From positions 14,707,501 through 14,771,500 of the forward strand of contig JAUIMM010000040.1 in NCBI GenBank assembly GCA_031769625.1: DNA of 64,000 bases, written 5' to 3'. The position numbers and the translations under genes are program-made. The notes under the pieces were generated by a model. It saw only the letters and a list, made by a program, of their open reading frames with translations, did no database searches and had not been told where the DNA came from. This DNA comes from Taudactylus pleione (taxonomy: Eukaryota; Chordata; Amphibia; Anura; Myobatrachidae). This document shows positions 1 through 11,587 of the stretch, piece by piece. Positions within the stretch are counted from its first letter, which is position 1. The number at the start of each line of letters is the position of its first letter.

Positions 1-330
1 AGGACAAGCCCTAAGGGCACTAGGCCCTGTAGGTATTTTTTCAAACTCCAGGTTAGGCGGTTGCTAGGCCCAGGGGTCTAGAGAGGACATTAGGTCCAAT
101 AGGTATTGTTTCAACCTCCAAGTTAGGCAGGCACAAGGCCTGAAAGCCTGAAGAGGGCATTAGGCTGTATCAATATTGTTATCTTAACCCACATGTTAGC
201 TAGGCACAACGCCATGGCACAGAGAGCACTAGGTCCTATAGGTATCGTTTAGCCCAAGGTTAGGCGGGCACTAGGTCCAAGGGTCTAGGGAGGGCATTAG
301 GCCCTAAAGGAGTGTATTCATTGTAAGGTC
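1..330. repeat. Degenerate tandem repeat, about 60-70 bp unit
   Basis: Four to five diverged units share AGGTATTGTTTCAACCTCC, a GGTTAGGCGGGCACTAGGCC-like stretch and AGGGCATTAGG. Units differ by substitutions and small indels, so the array is old. It runs off the left edge of the window. No coding potential is seen. Confidence 0.7.
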
Positions 331-353
331 ATAGGCAAAATTGATTAAGCAAT

Positions 354-480
354 CAGGCCCCCATTAAAAGTAGACTGTGCTAAGTCATTGTATTCCCCCA
401 AAACCAGGCCCCCATTAAAGGTAGGCTGTAGAAATCACTGAATTTCCTGCAGTCAGGCCCCCATTAAAGGTAGGCTGTTA
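354..480. repeat. Short tandem repeat, about 50 bp unit, 3 copies
   Basis: The motif CAGGCCCCCATTAAAGGTAG recurs at 354, 405 and 454, each time followed by GCTGT or a close variant. This is a second small array next to the 1-330 array. Confidence 0.75.
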
Positions 481-935
481 GTAAGGTACCTGCTTGTATA
501 TTTCGGTGGTGCTGTAACTGTACTTTGCATTGTTTCATAACTGTTACTGCATTATTGGGTAAATACATTGTTGCGAAAGTCTAGGAATAGCGTGTCAAGG
601 GAGTGCATTACCCACAATCTGTATATTGCTGTTATCCACCAGGCCAGCTAGAGTTAGGGCCTAAAGTGTGAATGAGTAGTCAGGGTGTTGTGGGTGGCAC
701 ACGCTAGGGAAAGAGCCGTGGGGTTGGGCTGTTTCTTGTGTTTATTTGCAGGTGCCAAGATCAGGAACACTCCTCTATCAAGGGTGTCAGTGTAAATTTG
801 TTATGTTGTTATGTAATCTGCATTTTGTGTGTTATCCTTCTCCCCTTCCCCACTTTTGTTCAGGTTGCACCCTTTTGCTTCACACATAGGTATCCCAGTG
901 GAGGTCATCCTGGTTCAGTGCATATTTTCCTTGCA
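481..935. other. Unassigned sequence
   Basis: No repeat family, RNA gene or coding similarity is recognised. A 78-codon open frame at 738-974 has no recognisable motif and is not called as a gene. Confidence 0.4.
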
Positions 936-1094
936 GGGTATGTGAGTAGAAGTCAGGCTAACCGGAGCCACTAGCTCTCAACCCAGTCGATGATCCTGGA
1001 ACATAGGTCAGACATGGATGGTGACGGCTAAACTCCTACTCACATACCCTGCCGTCACCATCCATGTCTGACCTGTGTTCCAGGATTGTCGACC
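936..1094. repeat. Inverted repeat (foldback)
   Basis: Arms at 986-1028 and 1051-1094 are near-perfect reverse complements (GTCGA..ATCCTGGAACA pairing with TGTTCCAGGAT..TCGAC). A second short pair, AGGGTATGTGAGTAG at 936-950 and its complement at 1036-1050, overlaps the loop. This is likely a remnant of a palindromic MITE. Confidence 0.75.
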
Positions 1095-1654
1095 GGGGTG
1101 TCATCAGCGGCCAGAAGGTGAGAGGTAAGTGCCCGACTACACCTGCACTTCAGCAGCCTTTTTGTACCACCTTCTAGCCACCCCTCTACAGGCATGGCCA
1201 AGTGAGTGACCTTAGAAGAAGCTTTTTGTCACCGTAAAATGGCACTACACTAAAGTGGGCATGTACATACCCTTTTCCTTTCCTCTCAGTGCCCCATGTG
1301 TACAAGAATACAGATTGAACTATCAGAACTCATCTATCACCCTTGATTTGGATATAACTGCTGGCATGTATCCACAACTGCAGCAAGCATTATTTTGTAC
1401 AATCTCAGCTTGAAATACATCTGTTTGCAATCTATACTTTCCATGTATATATACAGGATTTGTTAATTATTATTCCCTATTATTATCAATTAAGCAAATT
1501 TCATGACTCTGACAGCATGTAGGGGGCAAGATAGCTTCAGTCTTAATTTAAAGCATATGAATCCCTTTCATCAGCTGACCCATCTGTTCACATATAGTTT
1601 GTTATGAATGAGCCTCACTAACCCCGATGATTAACATTTCATCTCACCACGAGC
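1095..1654. other. Unassigned sequence
   Basis: Mixed-composition sequence with no recognised element or coding signal. Confidence 0.4.
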
Positions 1655-1715
1655 GCCGGAGCAAATCATCATTGCTCCGGCATGGAGACGGCTGATCCAA
1701 AAATCAGCTGTCTCC
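1655..1715. repeat. Two adjacent short hairpins
   Basis: CCGGAGCA pairs with TGCTCCGG at 1656-1680, and GGAGACGGCTGAT pairs imperfectly with ATCAGCTGTCTCC at 1684-1715. Probably part of a palindromic MITE whose outer ends I cannot place. Confidence 0.55.
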
Positions 1716-1804
1716 ACGGAACTTTTCACTGCTCTTTTTGGAGTAGTGAATCTTTTCTTTCTTTCCTTTCGGAGCAGTGACACAAGTGCGCATGCATGAC
1801 CTAA

Positions 1805-2040
1805 ATGTACCTTTCATGCCTCTTACTCTACCCACATGCTGTCAGCCCAAACACATGCCCATCAGACCCCTCACATGCCATCAGACATCCCCACATGCCC
1901 ATTTGACCCATCACATGTCATCAATCATCCACATATTCCCCTTAAATGCCATCAGACATACCCACATTCTGTTACATACCATCAATCCTCCTACACACAT
2001 CATCAAACACCCACACCTAACATATGACCCAGCACCGTAG
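1805..2040. repeat. Degenerate minisatellite, CCATCAGACCCCnCACATG-type unit, part 1
   Basis: Irregular units of about 19-25 bp built on ACATGCCATCAGAC. Several frames stay open because the unit lacks stop codons; the resulting short proteins are not credible genes. Confidence 0.7.
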
Positions 2041-2300
2041 CAGGATGGCAGTGCACCATGTGCTGCACTGCCACCCCTCTCGCTCACCCCCACCCCCCTC
2101 CTCCCCCTTGAGCGCTTACCTTTTCATCTGGAAGGTGGGTGGAGGGCAGGAATCTTTAGCAGCATTTCTGGTGTGCGCCACGCAGCACTGCAGGTCTCTT
2201 CCTACATACCTTTCCTGAGCCGGGCAGTTCTTGGCTGGTGCCAATAGAGGATTCCACCTTGTGCAGAGGCACCGGCCGCACCACCCTCCCTACGGCCCTG
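2041..2300. other. Non-repetitive interruption of the minisatellite
   Basis: A CT-rich stretch lacking the ACATGCCATCAGAC motif separates the two parts of the array. It could be an insertion or the unamplified part of the same host element. No function is assigned. Confidence 0.4.
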
Positions 2301-2635
2301 ATCTGACCCCCCACATGCCATCTGACCCCCTCACACACATCATCAGACCCTCTCTCACACACATGCCATAAGACCCTCCACACATTATCAGACCCTTACA
2401 CGTAGCATCAGTCATCTTGACATTCCATCAGACCCCACACATGCTATCAGACCACAAACAAATGGCCTCAGACCCACTCCACATGCCATCAGATCCTACT
2501 ACATTTGTCATCAGATCCCCCAACATGCCATCAGAAAAACCTAAACATTCCATCACTGCCCTTCCAAATGCCATTAGCCCTCTCCACATACCATCAGACC
2601 CTCCACACATACCATAGCAGACAACCTCTTCATAC
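2301..2635. repeat. Degenerate minisatellite, CCATCAGACCCC-type unit, part 2
   Basis: Continuation of the 1805-2040 array with the same CACATGCCATCAGAC core. Confidence 0.7.
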
Positions 2636-3355
2636 CATTAGTTGACAATGTTCATCAGACCACATCTGATAAGATCACTCCCCAGCTACTAATCTCCAGG
2701 AGTCAGAGAAGCATGTGTTGAGCTTCCCCAATAAGATCTCAGTACATGTTCATGTGACCCATTGTGCTAAGTCTCATTGGAGTGATTCAGTATTGTTGGA
2801 GAGCTGTAGGGACCACCTCTGCAACTCTCACTGTGTGCCTGCTACATTAGCTAATTCGCTTTTAAAAAACTGTGGTACTATTATCAGCCTCCTACCCCAC
2901 CAATCACATATGCAAGTTGTAGCCAAAGGTGCCTCAGAGTACGGCCAATTGGCAATCAGCCCTGGTACCCACCCACCCCCATGGAAATTCCACTTGTGCC
3001 CCTTCACATGCAGCACCCAAGGCACATGCCTTATGAGCCCCCATAGGGTTGTCACTGGTCATATTTGAGGAGTTGAGGATATTTCAGTTACTGTAAGTAA
3101 TGAATATAGGAAAATAGCTAATGAGTTTTTATTAGAGGAAAGTGGAAAATTGAGTGGGAAGTATGGATATAAAATGGTGTGATATGAGATTGGTGGGAAG
3201 TGAACAATGTTATATTTTTATAGAGTTTCAGTCAAAAAGGGTTTTAGAATAGATGGCAAGGGATAAGACAAATAAAAAACATGGAAATAGAGAAAACAAT
3301 CACAAAGTTACATTTTCTAGCTTAGTGAAATAAAAACAGGATATAGTCAATATGT
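2636..3355. other. Unassigned sequence
   Basis: Overlapping short open frames on both strands show no recognisable domain. The sequence becomes AT-rich after 3070. Nothing is supported here. Confidence 0.4.
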
Positions 3356-3357
3356 TA

Positions 3358-3890
3358 TGCAGTCAGGAAGCCGACGGTCGAAATGCCAACCACCGGCTTC
3401 CCGACTGTGCAAACCCGATAGGGGACTAATGATAGGCATCAGAATCCCGACGCCTATCATTATCCCTATGCCGGGAGCCTGATGCCCGGCATACCAAATG
3501 AAGTAAGCCGGGCGGCCGGTGCGGACAGCCGCGGGAGGGGAAGGTTAGGTTAGGGGCTCCCGGGGGTACTTAGGGTTAGGCACCCCCCCAGGAGGGTTAG
3601 TGTTAGGCTAGGGGAAGGGGGGATTAGGGTTAGGCACCCCCGAAAGGAGGTTAGGGTTAGACACCCCCAGGAGGGTTAGGTTTAGGCTGCAGGGATGGGG
3701 GGGTTAGGTTTAGGCACTTACGGGGACAGTTACGGTTAGGCACTAGGTGGGAGGTTAGGGTTAGGCACCCCTAAGGGAGGGTTAGGGTTAGGGGGGGAGA
3801 GGGTTAGGTATAGCTAGTTTACTTACCTATCGGGATCTTCACTGCTGCCGGTCATCCGGAGTCAGGATTTGAACCGCCGGACTTCATACT
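3358..3890. mobile_element. Interspersed element with TTAGGG-like core, copy 1
   Basis: GC-rich ends carrying GCCGACGGTCGAAATGCC-type and CCGGAGTCAGGATTTGAACC-type motifs enclose 3540-3815, an array of GGTTAGGGTTAGGCACCCC variants. Related structures lie at 13085-13620, 16445-16715 and 24225-24370. The ends and the dispersal point to a non-autonomous DNA element, not a telomere relic. No clear target duplication was identified. Confidence 0.6.
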
Positions 3891-5069
3891 GATCCCGTAA
3901 ATATATGTTGTTGCTGGTTTCCTCCATCACTTTGCTAGTAAATACTTTAGATAGGAAATCAGTAATGAATCTTCCCACAGCAATTGGAGCCCATACGGCT
4001 GCTATAGGGCTCTATTAATCATCAGCAAAATCTCTTTGGTGAAAGGTTAGTTTTAAATTTGCTGGTTTTCTTTACAAAAAAATATTGGAATTCATCATTC
4101 CCAAGATATAAAATTATCAATTCCAAAAAGGTATGATAGGCATGATGTTTATTTACAAAAATATGTAGGGAGAGTTGGTGGGCATGTGAGAAGGTGTGGT
4201 GAACTCTGTGGAGCATGTAAGGGACATGTAGGATGGTTTGTTGGAGACATACTGATTTAGTGCTGAAATTAGTTTTTGCTCTGCGTGAAAGAAAGCCTAC
4301 AGGTTAACCCCCGAGTCTTACAATAGTATATGTTACCTTTCTTATCTGCTTCTGCAATTTGGCATGGAAAGTCACTCACAATAATATTTACAATTTGGTG
4401 TTTTGCACTATATGCTGTCTGGCTATTTTAAATTAATCCTAATGTCAAAAATTGTACAGTTAATTTATCTTGTCGGAGTATATTTGAAAAGAAAAAACAA
4501 ATCAAAACTTTTTGGGGGGACATTTTACAATATTACAACAATATGTGTATTTATCGTGTGAGGAAATTATCAGTATGACTGTGTATGATTCATAGATCTA
4601 ATTGTGTTTTCACAGCTCTCAGATAACTATTAATCAAATGAAGGCATGAAGAAAAGAAATAGCAATAGAGCATTTTCACATTAAAGAAAATGATTGCCTG
4701 CCACTGACAAGGGTAGTACAGTAAAACATTTTTTAAAGAGTTCAGAAAGTCTATTATCTGATTTAGGAGATATTTGTACAACAGATTAATTTCAGTGACT
4801 CACCTTAACAAGCTGCATTGCTTGTTGTATATATAACTTCACTAATCCATCTGAAGAAGAAATCGGAACGGAAAATGCTTGTCTAATCACTTAAGTTAGT
4901 AGGAATCCAAGCAGAGCACACCCAGCAACTGCACTGATTGTAGTCCATAACCGAGATACAATCCCACCCTTTTAAGAAAGTACACCAAACCAAGATTAAG
5001 AACTTACTTTGAGAAGACATTTTGCAACACAAGAGTATTAGGGGCTCATGGCAAATGCATGAAAAGTGC
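3891..5069. other. AT-rich unassigned sequence
   Basis: No gene, RNA or repeat family is recognised. Short open frames on the minus strand (for example 4022-4216) have no known motif. Confidence 0.4.
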
Positions 5070-5584
5070 ATTTAAAGTAGGGGTGTGCACCGGCCACTTT
5101 TCGTGTTTTATGTTTTGGTTTTGGATCTGGATCTTTCTTCGTGTTTTGGATCTGGATTGGTTTTGCCAAAACCACCCTTCCGTGTTTTGGGTTCTGGGTT
5201 TTGTGTTTTGGATCTGTATTTTTTTTCAAAAAAGCATAAAAACAGCTAAAATCACAGAATTTGTGGGTTATTCTGCTCCTATGCTATTATTAACCTCAAA
5301 AACCTTAATTTCCACTAATTTCCAGTCTATTCTGAACACCTCACACCTCACAATATTGTTTTTATGTCCAAAAGGTTGCACCGAGGTAGCTGGATGACTA
5401 TGTTAAGCGACACAAATGGGCGGCACAAACACGTGGCCCATCTAGGAGTGACACTGCAGTGGCAGACAGGATGGCAGTTTGAAAAACTAGGCCCCAAACA
5501 GTACATAATGCAAAGAAAAAAAAGAGGTGCAAGATGGAATTGTCCTTGGATAATGTTGTATAAACAGGACATGCACACTTTAAC

Positions 5585-5641
5585 AAACCAATCATTTCAG
5601 CGCCAGGGTCTGCCACATGACTGTGGCTGAAATGATTGGTT
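5585..5641. other. Stem-loop downstream of the transposase gene
   Basis: AACCAATCATTTCAGC at about 5585-5601 pairs with GCTGAAATGATTGGTT at about 5625-5640. The same stem recurs in hAT copy 2 (about 31770-31830), slightly decayed. It lies between the transposase stop and the terminus, so it could influence 3' end formation or transposase binding; the function is unknown. Confidence 0.6.
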
Positions 5642-5671
5642 CGTTTGGGCCCCCACAAAACAAGCTGGCAA

Positions 5672-8586
5672 TTAATCTGTCCCTGCACAAACTGGTTCTA
5701 CCACCGATTCCTCACCCTCTTCAGTGTTGTGTACATCCTCATCCTCACAGAGTATTAATTTGTCCCCGCTGAAATCCACCACCACAGGTCCCTCTGTACG
5801 TTCTGGAGGCTGGTCTTCCTGGAAGAGTTGATAATACATTTTTATGAACATCATCTTCTCCACATTTTGTGGAAGCAACCTCCAACGCCTTTCGCTGACA
5901 AGGTTCAGTACACACTGGAGGGGGGGCAACTCAGGTAAAATAGAGCCAGTTTGTACAGGGGCCTCCAAATTGCCTCTTTTTCCTGCCAGTACAGGTACGG
6001 ACTGTCTGACATGCCTACTTGGATGCTGTCACCGATGTAATCCTCCACCATTCTGTCAATGGTGACAGTATCATATGCAGTGACAGTAGACATGTCAGAA
6101 ATTGTTGCCAGGTCCTTCAGTTCAGATGTCCAAACTTGGTCCTGCCTAGCCTGCATCACTGCCAGCGGGTTGCTTAGGATACCTAAGTTTTTTCCTGGCA
6201 GCCCCAGTTGCGGGAGAAAATGAAGAAGGAGCTATTGACGTGTCACGTTCCACTGCAGCTGACAGTGTTTTCACCAGCAGCTCTTTGCACCTCTGCAGGC
6301 CCACATGCCGAGTGGAATCGCTCCATCTTAGCTCCTCCTTCACTTTCTCCAGCTGCTTCTGCAAAAGCCTGATGAGGGGAATGACATGACTCAAGCTGGC
6401 AGTGTCTGAACTGACTTCACGTGTGGCAAGGTCGAATGGCTGGGGAACTTTGCACAACATGGAAATCATTCTTCACTGCGCTTGAGTCAGGTGCATACCC
6501 CCTCCTATGCCTATGTCATAGGTGGATGTATAGGCTTGAATGGCCATTTGCTGCTCCTCCATCCTCTGAAGCATATAGAGGGTTGAGTTCCACCGTGTCA
6601 CAACCTCTTGCTTCAGGTGATGGCGGGGCAGGTTCAAGAGTGTTTGCTGGTGCTCCAGTCTTCAGCACACAGTCGCTGAATGGTGAAAGTGTCCAGAAAT
6701 TTTTTGGGCCACCCAAAGCGTCTCCTGTATGCCCCTGTCGCTTTTCAGAAAATTCTGCACCACCAAGTTTATTGTGTGAGCAACACATGGGACGTGCTGG
6801 AATTTGCCCAGATGTAATGACCGCACAATATTGGTGGCGTTGTCAGATATCACAAATCCCCAGGAGAGTCTAAGTTGGGTAAGCCACTGGGCGATGATTT
6901 CCCTCAGTTTCTCTAAGAGGTTGTCAGCGGTGTGCCTCTTACTGAAACCGGTGATACACAGCGTAGCTTGCCTTGGAACAAGCTGGCGTTTCTGAGATGC
7001 TGCTACTGGTGACGCTGCTGTTGTTGCTGCGTAAGGTGACACATCTACCCAGTGGGCTGTCACAGTCATATAGCCCTGTTCCACTTGTCCACATGTCCGT
7101 GGTTAAGTGGACATTGGGTACAACCGCATTTTTCAGGACACTGAGGACACTTTTTCTGAAGTTTCTGTACAGTCTCGGTATCGCCTGCCTAGTGAAGTGG
7201 AATCTAGACGGGATTTGGAACCGGAGACACACTACCTCCATCAATTGTATAAATCCCACTGCACTGATGGCGGATACCGGACTCACGTCTAACACCAACA
7301 TAGCAGTCAAGGCCTCAGTTATACGTTTTGCTTCAGGATGACTACTGTCGTACTTCATCCTCCTCGCTAAGGACTGTTGGAGGGTCAATTGTTTAGTAAA
7401 AGTAGTGGTGTTCCTACTTCCTCTCTGGGATGATGAACGACTCCCAGCAGCAAAAGCAGCAGTGGCAGCAGTAGGCGTTGCAATGCAGGATCCTCCGGAG
7501 GAATCCCGTATAGGAGAGTCAGTCATGCCAGTGACATGGCCTGCAGGACTACTTCCAATCCTGACTAAGGAGGAAATTGACGAGGAGGGAGTTGTCGGTG
7601 TGGTTTGCAGGCGCTTGGATACAACAGGACAAGGGGATTTAGGTGTCCATGGACTGTTTATGGTCTTAGCCAAAGTTTCTGAACTTGACAGTAACTTTTT
7701 ATGAACGCATTGCAGGTGACGTATAAGGGAGGATGTTCCTAGGTGGTTAATGTCCCTACCCCTACTTATTTCACCTTTACATATGGTAATACAGTTGTTG
7801 TCCAGATTTGGATAGAAATATTGCCAGACCAAAGAGGTGGAATGTTTGGTCTTCTGCCCAGGCATGACCGTGATGGGCTTTTCCATCCCACGGACAACAA
7901 CTGTCTCCCCCATCGCCTGATTTAAACAAACTACATCACCATCAGAATCCTCCTGGCCAACTTCCTCCTCAGCGCCAGCTACACCAGTATCCTCATCCTG
8001 TTGTACTTCAACAGTGACATCTTCAATTTGCATATCAACAAGTGTACTGTGGGTGCTCCTTTCAGCACTTGCAGAGGGCATGCAAATGGTGGAAAGAGCC
8101 ACCTCTTCCCGTCCAGTGCTGGGAAGGTCAGGCATCACAACCGCCACCACACTTGGACTCTCCTTGGGGATTTGTGATATCTACTTAGAACGCACAGTTC
8201 TTCGCTATGCTTTTGCCAGCTTAACTCATTTGATTTTTTACGCGGGATGAGGGCTTCCCTCGTCATGTGAAGCTGAACCACTAGTCATGAACATAGGGAA
8301 AGACCTTAGCCGTTCCTTGCCACTCCGTGTCGTAAATGTCATATTGGCAAGTTTACGTTTCTCCTCAGATGATTTAAATGTTTTTTTTTAAGGTCATTTT
8401 CCTGAACTTTGTCATTTGGGATTGTATATGCCCTCTACTATGACATTGGGCATCGGCCTTGGCAGACGATGTTGATGGCATGTTATCGTCTATATCATGA
8501 CTAGTGGCAGCAGCTTCAGCACTAGGAGGAAGTGGTTCTTGATCTTTCCCTATTTTATTTTTATCTGAGAAAGTTTGGTCCTCCAT
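5672..8586 (-). pseudogene. hAT transposase with BED zinc finger, frameshifted
   Basis: Minus-strand open segments read in order as one hAT transposase. 8586-8374 gives the N-terminus, which loses frame in an A-run. 8150-6939 (403 codons from a valid ATG) carries a BED-like zinc finger at about 7700-7830 (W109, then C120/C124 and H145/H150) and a TTDMWTS stretch with the probable first catalytic Asp. 7084-6662 carries ISDNATN with a second conserved Asp, then CVAHTINLVV. 6469-6146 and 6159-5905 continue, the latter ending in FYLSCPPSSVY. 5968-5672 holds the RRWRLLPQNVEKMMFIK end of the hAT dimerisation domain. At least four frame changes or stops separate these pieces. The order and motifs match ZBED/hAT transposases; the gene is dead in this copy. 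No host-domesticated role is indicated. Confidence 0.88.
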
Positions 8587-8639
8587 TTATGTTATATTGA
8601 TATATACATGCTGCTAAGGCGCACACAAACACAGAAAAT

Positions 8640-9620
8640 AATTATTCTGAGACTAGTGCACTTTGTGGGTTACACCACCCTTTAAGAAATGAGCCAGCCA
8701 GCTCTTTACTAATGGGACACAGGCGCACGCTTGGCGCTGCTCCTTTGTTGATGCACGTGCAGCTACAGTGCACACAATTCACAAAGACAGAAAAAAAGAA
8801 TTTTTTATTTTTTGTGGAGCGCACTTTGAGGGTTACACCACCCTTTAACAGACAGATGCACGCTTGGCGCTGCTGCTTTAAGGATGCACGTACAGTGCAG
8901 ACAATTCACAAACACAGAAGAAAATGTTTTATTTTTGTTGGAGTGCACTTTGGGGGTTAACCCACGCTTTAACAGACAGACGCATGCTTGGCGCTGCTGC
9001 TTTGAGGATGCACATACAGTGCACACAATTCACAAACACAGAAAATAATTTTTTATTTTGTTTGGTGTACACTTTGGGGGTTACACCACCCTTTAACAGA
9101 CGAGCCAGCCGGCCCTTTACTTATGACACAGGCGCATGCTTGGTGCTACTTTGTTGATGCACGTGCGGCCACAGTGCACACAATTCACAAACACAGAAAG
9201 TATTTTTTTATTTTGTTTGGAGTGCACTTTGGGGGTTACACCACCCTTTAACAGACAGATGCATGCTTGGCGCTGCTGCTTTGAGGATGCACGTACAGTG
9301 CAGAAAATTCACAAACACAGAAGAAAATGTTTTTATTTTTGTTGGAGTGCACTTTGGGGGTTACACCACCCTTTAACAGACAGACGCACGCTTGGTGTTG
9401 CTGCTTTGAGGATGCACATACAGTGCACACAATTCACAAACACAGAAAATAATTTTTTATTTTGGAGTGCACTTTGGGGGTTACACCACCCTTTAACAGA
9501 CGAGCCAGCTGGCCCTTTACTTATGACACAGGCACACGCTTGGCGTTGATGCACGTGCGGCTACTGCGCACACAATTCACAAACACAGAAAAAAAAAATA
9601 TTTTTTTTGGAGTGCACTTT
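8640..9620. repeat. Subterminal tandem repeat of the hAT element (about 120 and 160 bp units)
   Basis: About seven units each contain CACTTTGGGGGTTACACCAC, CCTTTAACAGAC, GATGCACGT and ACAATTCACAAACACAGAAA. Long units carry an extra GAGCCAGCCGGCCC segment and short units carry GCTGCTGCTTTGAGGATGC instead. The array sits upstream of the transposase start. The open frames within it are repeat artefacts. Confidence 0.85.
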
Positions 9621-9639
9621 GGGGGAGCACTCCTGATGC

Positions 9640-9930
9640 ACAGATCACCCCCTGGACAACACTACAGCACCCCTCTAGGACTACAGCCTTTATGGGACAC
9701 TGCACAACACAGTCCAACCAGCCCCTATAGACTTTGGAGTGGACACAGCCCCTGTGGACAACTGACTGCACAACACAGCCCACCCAGCCCCTATGACAGC
9801 AGCACAACACAGCCCAGCCAGCCCCTATGGACAACAGCAGCACAACACAGCCCAGTCAGCCCCTATTGACTGAGTGGACACAGCCCCTATGGACAACAGC
9901 AGCACAACACAGCCTAGCCAGCCCTAGCTC
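9640..9930. repeat. Second internal minisatellite of the hAT element
   Basis: Irregular units of about 35-45 bp built on AGCACAACACAGCCCAGCC and CCCCTATGGACAACAG. This array is absent from hAT copy 2, which is truncated on this side. Confidence 0.75.
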
Positions 9931-10149
9931 CCACCCTCCCTCTTCACTGTAAACAGCCGGAGTGAGAAATGGCGCCAACACGGGGACCTTTTATAGAATC
10001 CAAAACCCGCGAGATCCGGAAGGCGGGATGATGACGTTTTGCCTCGATTTCAGATCCCAGTCAGGCGGGAAAAGTCGAGCCTGACTTGGACACGACTCAG
10101 ATCGGGGGGGCTCGGGGGGGTTCGGATTTCAGAAATCCCTAATTTAAAG

Positions 10150-10379
10150 GGGAATCGGTATGACATACCGCTGGATGTGAGCCCGCTGGATGTAATACAC
10201 TACACAGTAACAAACACACAGCCGCCAGTCAAACAGACTCTCATTGGCTGCTGCATCCACGGAGGGAGCCGGCTGGAGCTCACTCATGGGCTCCGCCTTC
10301 CCCCGCAGTGTGTGATGGGAAAGACATCATGGCATATTATTGCACTTTGGCCCAACACTCTCTAGTTCCGCCGCTTATC
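10150..10379. other. Unassigned sequence
   Basis: Single-copy-looking sequence between the hAT element and the next MITE, with no recognised family or coding signal. Confidence 0.35.
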
Positions 10380-10546
10380 GATTTACTAAGCCTTGGATAG
10401 AGATATTGTGAATAGAGATAAATTACCAGCCAATCAGCTCCTAACTGCCATGTCCCAGGCTGTGCTTGAAAAATGACAGAAGCTGGTTGGTTGATACTTG
10501 ATCTCCATTCACAATATCTCCCTCCAAGGCTTAGTAAATAGACTCC
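10380..10546. mobile_element. Palindromic MITE, TTTACTAAGCC family, copy 1
   Basis: Inverted ends ATTTACTAAGCCTTGGA and TCCAAGGCTTAGTAAAT enclose GAGATA and CCAGCCAATCAGCTCCTAAC motifs. Same family as 10751-10923 and the cluster at 19910-20515. Confidence 0.8.
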
Positions 10547-10748
10547 AGTGTCCCTGTAATGTAGGTGAATATAGAGCTTGGTCATGTGTGATACAACAAC
10601 TGGATCTTTCTCACCAAGCAGCGTGTCTCAGGGACAGCTTCCTCTCTGATTCCAGTCTCAGCAGGATAATCTGGGGGGGTCTCCAAACTTCTGAGGCTTC
10701 CCTGCAATTTGTCCGCCCTCTCCTTTCTCTCACTGTTTCTCTCAGATT
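10547..10748. other. Unassigned sequence
   Basis: No recognised family or coding signal. Confidence 0.3.
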
Positions 10749-10750
10749 TA

Positions 10751-10923
10751 GGGGTCTATTTACTAAGGCTTAGAAGGAGATAAAGTGAATGGAGATAAAG
10801 TTCCAGCCAATCAGCTCCTGGTATTTTTTAAACATAGCCTGGGACATGGCAGTTAGGAGCTGATTGGCTGGTACCTTATCTCCATTCACTTTATCTCCAT
10901 CCAAGGCTTAGTAAATAGACCCC
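10751..10923. mobile_element. Palindromic MITE, TTTACTAAGCC family, copy 2, TA duplication
   Basis: Starts GGGGTCTATTTACTAAG and ends with its complement CTTAGTAAATAGACCCC, flanked by TA on both sides (10749-10750 and 10924-10925). A TA duplication fits a Tc1/mariner-type non-autonomous element. Confidence 0.85.
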
Positions 10924-11070
10924 TAAGACTGTTGGCTCTCTGAATCCCTTGGCATGTAGTTTACAGGAGGCCTCTCAGTCTGCTGTCTCTCCCAGGATCT
11001 CTGTAAGGATGTGGCTGCTGCCTCTTCTCAGGATGTCTCAGTCTATGGCTGCTGACTCTCCTGGTCTGTC

Positions 11071-11170
11071 TAAAGGCTCATACACACTGAACGATATGAA
11101 CGATATATCATTGAACGATACCGTTATCGTTTATATCGTTCACTTTTGTCATTCAGTGTGTACAGGCCTT
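11071..11170. mobile_element. Short MITE, ACACACTGAACGAT family
   Basis: TAAAGGCTCATACACACTGA at the left pairs with TCAGTGTGTACAGGCCTT at the right, around a core of repeated ATCGTT/AACGAT motifs. Related to the elements at 20709-21290. Confidence 0.7.
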
Positions 11171-11301
11171 CAGGATATTTCTCTGTCTCTCGCTCTCTAA
11201 GGAACTCTTCAGCTGTGCAGTGGCGTCTCCAGCTCTGCTCGCAATACGGTTCCAACTGTCACTCCTCAAACTGCTCTTTTTTAATTAAACTTTACTTAAA
11301 A

Positions 11302-11580
11302 CATACCTCCCAACATGACCCTCTCCAGAAGGGACACAATGCTCTGATCCCGGACTTCCCTGGTAAGAGGTGGGGCTGCAGCGCAGTTCAAAATTCAAAT
11401 AGGGGAGTCACACCAACTGTCATTTCACACGCTGCCAAACATCACTGGCTGGGACTGACTGGCAGTTGGTGTGACTCCCCTATTTGAATTTTGAACTGTA
11501 CTGCAGCCCCACCTCTTACCAGGGAAGTCCAGGACCAGAGCATTGTGTCCCTCCTGGAGAGGGTCAAGTTGGGAGGTATG
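11302..11580. mobile_element. Foldback MITE with CATACCTCCCAAC termini
   Basis: Arms of about 125 bp (11302-11430 and 11455-11580) are nearly perfect complements, starting CATACCTCCCAAC and ending GTTGGGAGGTATG. The 7-bp direct duplication CTTAAAA flanks it at 11295-11301 and 11581-11587. The superfamily is uncertain (hAT-like is possible). Confidence 0.85.
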
Positions 11581-11587
11581 CTTAAAA

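Larger units (their letters stand above)
5070..10149 (-). mobile_element. Complete hAT-superfamily DNA transposon, copy 1
   Basis: The element spans 5078-10141 and is flanked by the identical 8-bp duplication ATTTAAAG at 5070-5077 and 10142-10149. An 8-bp duplication is characteristic of hAT transposons. Its ends are TAGGGGTGTGC on the left and, read inward from the right, TAGGGATTTCTG, so the inverted termini are short. The left 150 bp is a GTGTTTTGGATC-rich subterminal block that recurs reverse-complemented at 32180-32333. A decayed transposase gene lies on the minus strand, so the promoter end is on the right. Two tandem arrays (8640-9620, 9640-9930) sit between the gene start and the right terminus. 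Multiple frameshifts mean this copy should not be autonomous. Confidence 0.9.

Noticed and set aside
2715..3068. 117-codon plus-strand frame
   Set aside because: No recognisable domain, and an opposing minus-strand frame overlaps it; not enough to call a gene.
3540..3815. Interstitial telomere sequence
   Set aside because: TTAGGG motifs are irregular and embedded in a GTTAGGCACC pattern with recurrent ends at four loci, so they belong to a dispersed element.
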